DNA of 64,000 nt, from the NCBI GenBank assembly GCA_032158295.1, contig CM063246.1, positions 6,873,589 through 6,937,588 on the forward strand, in the 5' to 3' direction. Of this stretch, positions 1-11,800 are shown piece by piece; position 1 is the stretch's first letter, and each line of letters begins with the position of its first letter. Below the pieces are notes generated by a model. That model did no database searches. It was not told the DNA's origin and saw only the letters and a list, made by a program, of their open reading frames with translations. This DNA comes from Pycnopodia helianthoides. Its lineage: Eukaryota; Echinodermata; Asteroidea; Forcipulatida; Asteriidae. Made by a program: the position numbers and the translations under genes.

Positions 1-2883
1 TTGTTGCACTGAATAATTGTTCTGCTGTCAAAACAAAATATCTTCAAAGAAAACCAATGCACCATGTATTTCAAATAAAGCCTTGAGCAATTAGTACCAT
101 AGACTTGTTTTTCTTGGTAAAACCTCAAATCAAAATCTCCCTCGATTGCAAAGTTTAAACTTCCGCTGTAAGATTTATGTACATGTAGGATTTATGGTTA
201 CTTAATACCAGCGGTACCTGTCTGAGCTGTAGATGCAGTTCATGTCAACTGTGACTAGCATAACAAGGCGTGTTGTATTCTTTTGACAGTTGACATGAAT
301 TGGTACTACCCAAAAACTGGTACCCAATAGCACATTAAACGTTAGATATAATGACACAGAGAATGTTCAACGTGGCTAGGGTTAGATAGACTGTCGAGTG
401 TCAAGCTGCCTGGTCATAAAAAATATGTAGAGATTTATATTAACCTAAAAGTGAACACATTTGCCAAAATGTTTTTACCTTTCAAAAACCTGACATCTGG
501 AGGGATAAACTGTTTGCGCTTGCTGACTGCAGGCGCATTAAAGCACGAATTCTTTGAGAAGCCAATTGTACTTATTTTGTACATTACTTTATTATCCAGT
601 CTGAGGACACAGTCATTGATTGGCCTGAGAGTCATGACTTTGTTTGGATGAACTTTATTTCATTGGATTACCAAACCAGACTGTCGGTTACCAAACCAAA
701 GCTGCGCTCATTCTCTGCCTCGTTATTTGTAAGTAAAACTACCCACCAAGTTAAGACATTTTTGTTCAAGTTAATTAACAAGCCAGTGTCTGGTCTCCAA
801 ACCAACACCAGGCCTCTCTCTTCTTTTACAGGCAAACTCTAAGTGTCCTTGACTGGCAAAGGCAACCTCAAACGGGTTTGTATTCTCCACCTGTGGTTTA
901 GTTTGTTTTACCAGCAGCCCTGCATGGTTATAAATGTGAACAAACTTTTACAATGTTTTGTTATAAGTTATTATTATTAGAAATTGAATTTAAAGTGAAG
1001 TTGAATTTTCAGAATGTGTTTGTTATTGTCTGCACTGATGCGTAAATAAAAACATACTGTACAAATCTTTTAGATGTAAATGATGGCCCAAATCAAACTG
1101 ATTAGAGCGTCACTACCGATTTGTTCTTGTTTAAGGCTATTAAAAAAAGTTAGTGTACATGTATTAAAAGCCCTGGCCAATTATCATTATTGATTTGAAA
1201 GCAAAAACTTATTTTGTTAAATCATGCAATCTTTTGGCTGGGCAGGACATCGTTTTCTTCTCGTCAAAGGCTGTTAAAAAAATAATAATAAGTAAGTTTT
1301 GAAAAATGGTTAATGTACACATATTTTACCCGGACAAATTATCATTGAAAGCAAAAAGTAATTTTGCTAGATTTTAAGTTCTTGGTGCAAAACTTCTTTT
1401 TTAAAATGTGTTTTTTGTGTTGTTTGTGTAATTTATTATTTTTTATTTTATTTTTTAAGACGGCTTTACTTTAGAAAAGGCAAGGAAAGAAGGACTTGCC
1501 CTATTTGATTATTTTGTCAGCTGGTATTTGTTGGGCAAATATTGGTAGTTGGTCAGGGGCACTTGCTTTTTAAATTTAAAGATTTTTGTTTAGGCCTGGC
1601 CTCATATATATGGATTAAATAGTGTTATGGAATGTGATTTAACAAATGTTACATTTATCATGGTTATCAAAAGGTTTAATAATGAAAAAGGAAACACTAA
1701 TAACCCTCTCAAGAATATCTTATCTTCCCAGCTAGGTCACAGGTCGACTAACGCTCATGGGGGCTGCATAGCGACTTTCTTTGGTATTTCTAAAATCACT
1801 TCGTCGTCATAGTTTTTGGACTGGGTTTTGATGTCTGTTGTTAAATGGAGGTGATAGTTTACCTGGTTGAACCCTCTAAGCGATCCTTGTGAAGCCTTGT
1901 CGAGGTTGTAAAGCATTAAATCAAGGATTCTCAACTGTGATTGACGTGGGAACATCTTTTGCTGAATATGTTGGAACCAGAAGGTCCCAGCTAGTCCATC
2001 GAGCACCAACAAATCGTTTCAAAACCCTCAAATAGATTTCTCATTGGAGATGATTATAAATTCTTGTGTCAGTGCAAAAAAATGTTGTATCTCCTTAAAT
2101 AGCTGTTTGGAAAAAGCACTTGACTGCAGGACTTGTTCGGTTGTGATGTAACTCGACAGAACAGGTGCAGCGGCATAAGTGGATGGTGTGGTCACTCATG
2201 GTCATGGCTCAATGATGGTGCACAGGGAGTTATTGCGGGTACTATGATCAACTGTTGTGTTTGCGTATACACCTCAATGCTTTTTGGATTCGTGTGTGTG
2301 TTTTGACGGTTTTTATAGCTTGGATGAGGTGATTGGTGCTATCAGTGGTAACTAGCCCATCATGGATCTTGTAAAGCATAGATTGCCAGTGTTCTTGTCG
2401 TCTTGGTTGAGAAGGGACCCTCGTTTAAGCCCATCTTGGACTGTTCATCTTGTTTAGTTAATCAACAGGGGTGATGTTGTTGAAGATGTCGTTGCTGACA
2501 GTTGAACCCGCTGTATTGAACGTCCTCAGAGATGCCACTCTCTGGACAGAAGGCAATGTCTACTGAAACCACACAAGACAATGACAACTCGATTCAATTA
2601 ACTCAACCAATTCCTTTTTCAATGCTTGCTCTTTTGTTTGCTTGCTGTTAATAACATTATCTGGCATTTCATGCATTGATGTTGGAAAAAAACAGATAAC
2701 ATGTCTAGATGTCAAATTAAAAACTGGTTGTACATAAATTTGCAAAACTTGGAGCACGGTGCTTGAGAAATCAGTGGATGTTAATGACAGCAAGTGTTAT
2801 TTAAATTTTGGTTTTCACCCTTGCTTAATTTGTTTCTCTCTTTTGTTTCTCGTGTTTTATTTTTATTTGTTGTTGCCATATAG
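1..2883. other. Intron or upstream sequence of SF3B3, no supported exon
   Basis: No open frame here resembles SF3B3 or any other family I recognise. The first recognisable coding exon begins at 2884 in the middle of the SF3B3 protein and starts in phase 2, so the window opens inside an intron of that gene. The stretch is AT-rich, with T- and A-rich runs at about 1430-1460 and 1270-1290. The short open frames in it look random. Confidence 0.6.
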
Positions 2884-5800
2884 ACGAGTTTGATGCATAC
2901 ATCATCGTTTCCTTCGTTAACGCTACGCTGGTCCTGTCCATCGGGGAGACGGTCGAGGAAGTGACAGACTCCGGGTTCTTGGGAACCACTCCCACGCTGT
3001 CGTCATCACTGATTGGGGATGATTCTCTCCTGCAGGTAATTATCACTTTTTAATAGTAATAATAATAACAAGCTAAAAATAAAAAGGCATTTATTAGGGG
3101 CTTTTAAACATTGTATCAAAGTGACTTACACTACTGCTACCCCTGTTCATTGGGCCTTAAGCATTCCTTAAACCATCTCAACTCCTACGAAGTACGAAGC
3201 ACCAGCAGCCAAATTGGCTCACAGTGTGCTAATCATTCACATCAACAATCTCTATCCATCGCAGGTACCTATTTACTCTGGGGCGGTGAGAAGCAATTAT
3301 TAGTTATGTGTCTCACCTAAGAACACAAGTGTCATGGTCGGGATTTGAACCCAGGCACTTATGGTGGGGTTAGTGACGAGAGGTATTGATACGGCGCTCT
3401 GCCCATGGTAGCGAGGCTGGACTTGAGTTTGTTGCTCTTGACCGCCCGGCCACGACTTGCTTCATCGGGACAATGAAACTTTGAATCAACGTAACCAGAA
3501 TGCAGTTCAGAAATAAATCTTGTTTTTGTAGCCAGACGCAGACTTAGTAATGACAATAATAATGGTCATTTATAAAGCGCCAATTATGACACACATAAAT
3601 AGTTTCATTTGACCACAATGCCAAATTAAAGTACATCTGTTTTGTTTCTTTTTGGTTGTGCCTAGATTTATCCAGAGGGTATTCGTCACATCAGAGCTGA
3701 TAAACGTGTGAATGAATGGAAAACACCTGGCAAGAAAAGCATTGTTAAGTGTGCCGTCAATCAGCGCCAAGTAAGATTACATTACAGTGTTTCTGATATC
3801 TCTATTATTAACTCAACATTATGCAGTGTCAATCTCAAAGAATCTCAAGTGTTAACCCCAACGATGCTTGATGGAACAAGAGCAAGAAGCTACTCGATAT
3901 CATTGCACTCAACAGAGAAGAACGTTTGTTGTAAACTACATGGAAATTTATGTGCTATTAGTAGACTGCACATTACTACACATGTTAGTGTGTTGGCGCT
4001 GAACTGTATTACATTCAACCTGGTAGTGGGTGAAATGTTAGTATAAGGTGTTGTATTAATTTCACTGAAATGAAAGCCGCGTTTTGTATAGTTGTGGAGC
4101 TGCTACCTGGCAGTGTACTTGTTGTGTTCATCAATTATTTTTGTTGATACACCTCTGGCATTGGCCGCCATCGCTGAGGTCAAACAATGGAAGCGTGCAC
4201 GTGTGTACGCGCCGCTCACACAACTCTCGGCCAACCAGAGGTCTTCATTGACCTCGGTGAGGGCGCTGTTTGGACTTGTGAGGTTCTATGCAAGGGGTCT
4301 ATTATCTGCTCATGACCAGTCTCTATTATCTGCTCATGACCAATGATTGAATTCAACCATACGTCCGCAGTGTCACCATTGTTTCTTGATGTCATTGTTT
4401 ATACCAAGTTAGTGTTTCCTAAATTAAAGATGAGTGGATTGCTCTGAAAGTCCGAATAAACCTCGATAGAAGTGTAAAGTTCAAAGAATTTTCTAACAAA
4501 TTTTAGAGGAAAAAAAGAAAAAAAGATTGTAAATATTTATCCTCCACCTTTTTCGCAGGTTGTAATTGCTCTGACTGGAGGAGAGCTGGTGTATTTTGAG
4601 ATGGACCCAGTAAGTTTTTGTTTATTTTTCATTTGTTGTTTGTGTTGGTCTAATTTCATAGAGCTGCTTAAGCAGACAAATTTGCTAAATAACTTTTTGC
4701 TAAGCACACATTTTGGCTGGTTACCTTTCCCTGGTAAGCAAAGTTGTTTGTGCTTGGCTAATTTGTGTACTTACTGTAAGCAGCTCAATGAAATTGTGTC
4801 CGCGTTGTTTTATTTTATTAACTTTTGATACAATACAGCTTGATTAACAAAAATCATCAACACTTCTGTATATACAACTGTAGTTGTTTTGAGGCTCCAC
4901 CTTCATTGTTTTGCTTTGAGCTGACGTCATTGTTAAAGAACTGTTGGATTTTGCTAAAAATCGTTTGCTTGCTACTTCGATTCTGAACTAATTTATTGTG
5001 AACTTTTGAACTTTTTAGCATTTAGGTAAGTTAATTTTTTTTTAATTCTCTAGTCAGCCTGATATTAGATAATAATATTGTATGGCTTTGTTTTCGTGTG
5101 ATGCAAGAATACATTGCTCTCGCTGAGACAATATTGGACTCGTCTTCGACTCGTCCAATATTGTCATAGCTCGAGCAATATATTCTTGTATCACACTCAA
5201 AGCCATCCAATATTATGTAATTATTATTTTTATTTTTTTCATATCGGCCAAAATTCGCAGGTATCGGCACGCAGTTTGCGCATATCCGCCCCGATACGTT
5301 AGCTTGTGCATGGGGAGAACTCTGATTTTATTGTTTAACTTTTGTTTGTCATCAGACGGGACAGTTGAATGAGTACACTGAGCGGAAGGAGATGTCAGCT
5401 GATGTCAAGTGCATGAGTTTAGCCACTGTGCCATCAGGGGAACAGAGAGCACGATTCTTGGCTGTCGGTCTAGCTGACGACACAGTCAGAATCATATCAC
5501 TCGACCAATCCGTGAGTTCATATTATTAGTCCATACACTTGTATTTATTTTACTTTTTTGTCAGCCTGATACATGAGTAACTAATGGAAATCCATAGGAT
5601 GTAGACTGTTGTATAGAAAACTTGCCATCGCAAGTAGTTTGCTGGTTTTTGTGGTTGATTTTTTTCCCATAATGTCAACTCACAATGTCAGGGTACCTGC
5701 TGGGGGATAAAGGATGTAAAGCTTGTAGTAGCCAGTCTTAACCAATCTCAAACATTGCTTAAATTCTAAACTTCCCGTGTGCTATGGCCAGGGCCTATTT

Positions 5801-8800
5801 TCACAGAAACAATTTTCGTACAAGCAAAACTAAGCAGCAAACCAGTCAAATGCGTTTGGTGTTTTGAGATATTTTGGCTGGTAACCTTATTCTGGTAAGC
5901 GAAGTTGTTTTTTGGGTAAGCTACTTTTTTGTGTTTAGGCAGCTCTGTTAAATTGAGACATGGAGCTGTTCCCAAATCAATCAAAACACACCAAAACGCC
6001 TAATTTATAAGCATGTGCACACTTCAGAGAACAATGGATTTACCCGGTAAATCTGCTGCCACCTAGCATCCCGAAACGTCTCCCCTTGCGGTTCAGTAGT
6101 ATACAAAATCACTTGATCAAAGTATCATGGAAAATTGAACCCACAACCTGGGCCCAATTTCATAGAGCTGCTTAAGCACAAAAAGTAGCTAAGCACAACA
6201 AAATTTATGTTAACCAGAACAACGTTACAGGTCACTACCTTGTCACATTGTTCAATTTGTGGCTGGTATTCTGCTCGTTCCGGCTTAGCAGAGAATTGCT
6301 AAGCATTATTTTGTGCTGAAGTAGCCTTATGAAATTGGGCCCGGATGATTAAAATTTCATGCAGTGTAAAACATTTGACCACTCAGCGTTGTATTGCTCA
6401 TCCAGATGTACATTCAATCTCTTGTTTACAGGACTGTTTGCAGCCCTTGAGTATGCAAGCATTACCAGCCCCATCGGAGTCCCTCTGCATCGTCGAGATG
6501 GGCGGCACTGAGGCAACGGAGACTGGAGAAAGAGGAATGGCTGGGGGGCTCTTCTTAAACATCGGACTTCACGTAAGTTGTCATGCTTCCCCTCTGTCCA
6601 ACCCGTTTGAAAGAAGCAAAACAGTCACTGTGGGGCGAAAGAAAATTGTCCACATTGTGTCCAAACCTGTAGATTTGTATTTATGGTGATGCATAGTGTT
6701 TGTAAACCTCCTGAATGGTTACATCTGGGAGGTTCTGGGTCTAGTGAGGAGAATTCACACTTGCAAGCCATTTACAGGATTTTGTAAATTTGGCAATTCT
6801 CATCCGTGACTAAAAATTTCAATAGCCCCTGCCAATTGTCTGATTGCAGTGGAACTTTGTTGCAAAGTAGACTTCAATCCATAGTGTTAGCCAGAGGGGT
6901 GTCTGGGAGTCTGTTGGACACCCTGTTTTAAATCTGGACACCCTGTTTTATCTGTCATTTACATGTAAACTTATTGTAAGTGAACAACTTGGACACCCAG
7001 TTTTTAAGTTTCCAGCAAATTTGGACACCCTTTTACCAAATCGTGGCTAAACATTGCTTCAATCAGTTGGAACTGCTGACATAAACTCATATCTATTTCA
7101 AATGCTTGCCTTCCTTATTTTTCTTTTATCCTAAATCATTTCCAAGATAATGGATTAAAAAAAGAGTTATAAATTTGCTGTTAATCAAATTTTAACATCT
7201 TGACATTTATTTTTGCTATCTACAGAATGGTGTTTTGTTGAGGATGGTGCTCGACTCTGTAACAGGTGACCTATCTGATACAAGAACAAGGTATCTGGGT
7301 TCCAGACCCGTTAAGCTGTTTAGAATCAAGATGCAGGGCTCCGAATCAGTGAGTAGCTTTAACAAGTTGTTTGTGTTTGTGTTACGATTGTCTCCTACTC
7401 TAATTAACATTTGCCAGTGAGTTGACCAATCATTGGCTAAACCATTCAACTGCAATTGTTCACAGAACTTTCGTACATGCATGTATTGTGTAGATGCATG
7501 CACAACCCGATATCATATTGCAGGCTGACATTGTGCACCTGTCTTTCTAAACCACAGTAGATGGTATTATTATTATTATTATTATTATTATATTATTATT
7601 TGGTTTATTAAAACAATGTATTTGTAGCCCAGGGGCTAAATTGCTACAAAGTTTACAATTTAAAAACATTACAATGTACATCAAAATACTACTTTAAAAA
7701 TAGTTAGAATTTACTTATGATACAAAAATACATCCAGAAAAAGAAAAAAAAAAACACAACATGGCACACATTTCAAAAAGGGAAATTTATACTTTGTTTA
7801 AAATCTTGACAAAGTAAGGTATGATTTCAGGAATTTTTTTATGTATTGAATGGTCAGACAGTAGGAGGGTTGACTGTGTACTGAGCAGATTTATTCACCA
7901 CATGATATCATACAGGGATGAGAAATGTCCGACTATTATCTGAATTCAGACTTTTTAAAGTCTGCCTGGTCAGCAAAAAAATGTTCTATTTGTCTCCAAA
8001 TAAAAAAAGTCATGCTCTTTGGTCTGCTTGTGTATGTCTGAGGATACTGTTCCCCAGAGCTTCTTGGAATCTATAACTGGAGGGGTTATCAAAAGGTGGG
8101 AATGCCTTCATTTCAATATACCTCCTAAGATCTGGATTCCGGTTTCAGACGTTTTTGTCAGCATTGACTCTCACCCCTGATCATACCGCAAGATGACATC
8201 CGTGCATCTGTCATTCAAAATTGTGGTCGAGACTGTAGGAAGGCTAATGTGATAAATGGAATATTGTTATGGGCAAAATGGATTTCTCATAAGCACAATT
8301 TGATGATGTCACTTGTCTACAGGTTCTTGCCATGTCAAGCCGGTCGTGGCTTAGTTATTGGTACCAGTCACGTTTCCATCTGACCCCGCTGTCCTACGAG
8401 ACGTTGGAGTATGCCTCTGGGTTTGCCTCTGAGCAGTGCCCCGAAGGAATCGTGGCCATCTCAACCAACACACTCAGGTAAAAAAACATCTATTTTGTTT
8501 TCTTCATTTCATTCCATTTATTCATTCTGGTTGTGAAACCAAGGACTCTTGTAAAAGCAAACTTAATCACTATACTAGTCAAGAGCCCCAAATGGAGAGA
8601 AGACAAGGAAGGGAAGTTTCAGTTTTTAGATGTCAGAGGAAAACCCCAGAGAATCATTCCAGGGAAAACCCACGCAATCTGGTAGGGACTGAAAACACAA
8701 TCCATGTAGCACTCCCGACACGATTCAAACTGTAGTCCTAGAGGTGGAAGGTGAGGAAATATTACCACTAGGCTACGCCAAGCCGACCACCCAGTTTTGA

Positions 8801-11800
8801 CACAAGTTGGGGGGTGGTGAAGGAATTCTTTGGTGTAATGAAACGATGGGTCAGAAACACGTCAGACAAAATCATAGATGGGAAAGAGAGAACAAATAAT
8901 CAAATTTTGTGTTCTTTTTGTTGTTTCCTCTTGTTAGAATCTTGGCTCTGGAGAAGCTTGGCGCAGTGTTCAACCAGGTATCGACCCCACTGACCTACAC
9001 GCCACGCAGGTTTGCCATTCATCCAGAAAGTAACAACATCGTGGTCATTGAGAGTGACCACAATGCATACACAGAAACGACCAAAGCAATGCGCAAACAA
9101 CAGATGGCAGAGGTAGGCTGCAACACTCCTCAGTGTTAATCCCCTTAAAGGTGGTCCACTTGTCTTTTGCGAGATGACAAAAGGAAGTAATGTCATCCTC
9201 CACTCAATAAAAACATGAACAATCAATTGCATTAGTGGTTTCTTATTTTGTCGCCATATATTCTAATAAAAGATCAAGCGCTGTACAACAACATCCCTGG
9301 TCATCGGGCATACTTCAACATTGTATCCAACTGTCTTAATTCCCTGATTGGGAGCATACAACCTCATGCTACTTACACAAGCACTAATGCCATCACGGCC
9401 CCTGCAAACTCTCATTTATACTCATGGGTTAAGAGAAGCAAAATTGATTGGAGTGTCTCGCTCACGGACACAAGTAACATGGCCAGCCAGGCTGGGGTAT
9501 GAAACCACACACTGATGACTGTGACGGTGATGGGGAATTAGACTCAGACATGATACGTAGAGGTGTTGAGCTTGGATAATGCGGGGGTTGGCTAGTTCAT
9601 GTCCAGTCATAGTCAGGCATAAATTTACCGCAGTTCTCCACACTCGGCCAATCACATTGGATACTGATACTCAACCCCGTCTTCCTCAACAGGAAATGGT
9701 AGAAGCAGCCGGGGATGAGGAAAGAGAACTAGCAGCCGAGATGGCCGAAGCCTTCCTTCAGGAGGACCTACCAGAGAGTTTGTTTGGCGCCCCCAAGGCA
9801 GGCCCGGGCATGTGGGCGTCGCTCGTCAGGGTACTAAATCCTGTGAATGGAACCACGCTGGACACAGTGGCTTTGGAACAGAATGAGGCTGCATTCAGGT
9901 AAGAGACAAAATTCCCCCTCAACACTTATAATGTAAACAAACATTAACAAATATTTATAAACTAGTCAGTGATTTGATTTCTCAATTTTGATTTCTCATT
10001 ATCTACTCTGAGGATCATTGCTTCTGGTATACCATGCGTCTTTTAATTCTAGAATTTCATAGTTCAAGTCATTAGAGATCTTTCTACTTTCTGTTGCTGA
10101 GTTAATAAGTTTTTGCCATAAAAATGTATGCTTTTATATAGGATCCTTGTAAGTTTGTTTGTTTTTAACCTTGTTTTGCTGCAGCCTTTGCCTGTGTAAG
10201 TTTGCCAGTAGAGGAGACGATACCTTTGTCTTAGTGGGAACGGCCAAAGATGTAACCCTGAGCCCAAGGACCTGCTCTGAGGGATTCATCCATGCCTACC
10301 AGCTCACAGAGGACGGCAAGAAACTAGAGTTACTCCACAAAGTAAGATTGAGGATTTTGACGAACCTTTGTTTTGTCGTGTCTTAACTTGTTTGAAATGA
10401 GTACCAACTGGGGGTTGGGTTGTGGGGTTTTGTCTTGCTACTGCTACAAACTGCTACCTTATTTGTTTAATTGGAGTGCATTCTCGCTAAATTGGGAGAC
10501 TTTTATTGTTATCAACCCTTTAAGAACATCAAAGGCTACCCTGGTTAATCGGGCATTTGTGTACACTACTCCTAAACTATGGAATAATCTCTCTCCTTGT
10601 AATCCTCTCCTCTTCTCTCCATTTATTAATTTCAGTCTGTACATTTATATACTGGACATTGTTAACTATCCTTTTCTATTTAAAATTATCCATTCACTCT
10701 CATGTACGTCTGTATGATTGTTGCATATTTTGGCTGAATAAATAATAATACAAAATTTGATATAATAATTTTTCTTTTAAGTTAAAGTTTGTTTTTTGTT
10801 TTTGTTGTGCTTGTTGTAGACTCCAGTGGATGATGTTCCGTCAGCAATCTGCACTTTTCAGGCCGAGTCTTAATCGGTGTGGTAGATTACTAAGAATCTA
10901 CGACTTAGGAAAGAAAAAGATGCTCCGAAAATGTGAAAACAAGGTAAGTTTTCAATAATCTGTTTGAGGATGCATTGATTTTTACGGTGATAGAGCTGCT
11001 TAAGCAGAAAGTATTGCGTATCAATTTTCTGCTAAGCAAAAATAAGCAGGGTACCAGTTACAGATGGTTCAAGATGGTTCATGTGACATGGTATTTTGGC
11101 TGGTAAGCATAATTTTGTTGTGCTTAGCTGCTTGTTATGCTTTAAAGGGAAGTATACGTTTGGTAATGACTCTTAAAATTAATGGCAATAATAACTAGAA
11201 GTGCAGCAGCTTTCGATAGTATAAACAGGCATGCAACTTTTCCTCAGATCAGCTGATTTCCTCTTTTTTATTCTCAGTTTTACCGTTCAAAACTAAAAAG
11301 TACTGTACAAAATCGTTGAAATTTTGTAATTTCCCCTTTTTGGGTGAAGTTACAGTTGCATGCCTGTATAAAGCATTTTGAGAAATATTTCACTTCAGAG
11401 TAATGTGGTTGTGGAAAAATATATTAGTTTTTATCAGAGAAAAAATTGAATCTGAGAAGCATTTCTGTCAGAAAAGTTACTCAGATTGTGTATTCCGATA
11501 GCGAGACAGAATTTGTATCAAGATCTGATTTATAATATATCTTGTACATTTCTTCATTTATCCCACTCCATTAGCACATCCCAAACTTTATAGTCAACAT
11601 CCAGACAACAGGACAGCGGATCATAGTCAGCGATGTCCAAGAGAGTCTTCACTTTGTACGATACAAACGCCATGAGAACCAGATGGTCATCTTCGCTGAT
11701 GACACGCATCCCCGCTGGGTCACGGCTATGGCTTGCATGGACTATGATACGGTAGCCGTAGCCGATAAGTTTGGAAATCTTTCGGTTGTAAGTAAAAAGT

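Noticed and set aside
3708..4046. 112-codon frame overlapping an SF3B3 exon
   Set aside because: Its first part is the real exon reading frame ([10 protein letters not shown]), and the rest is read-through of the intron after the donor at 3771.
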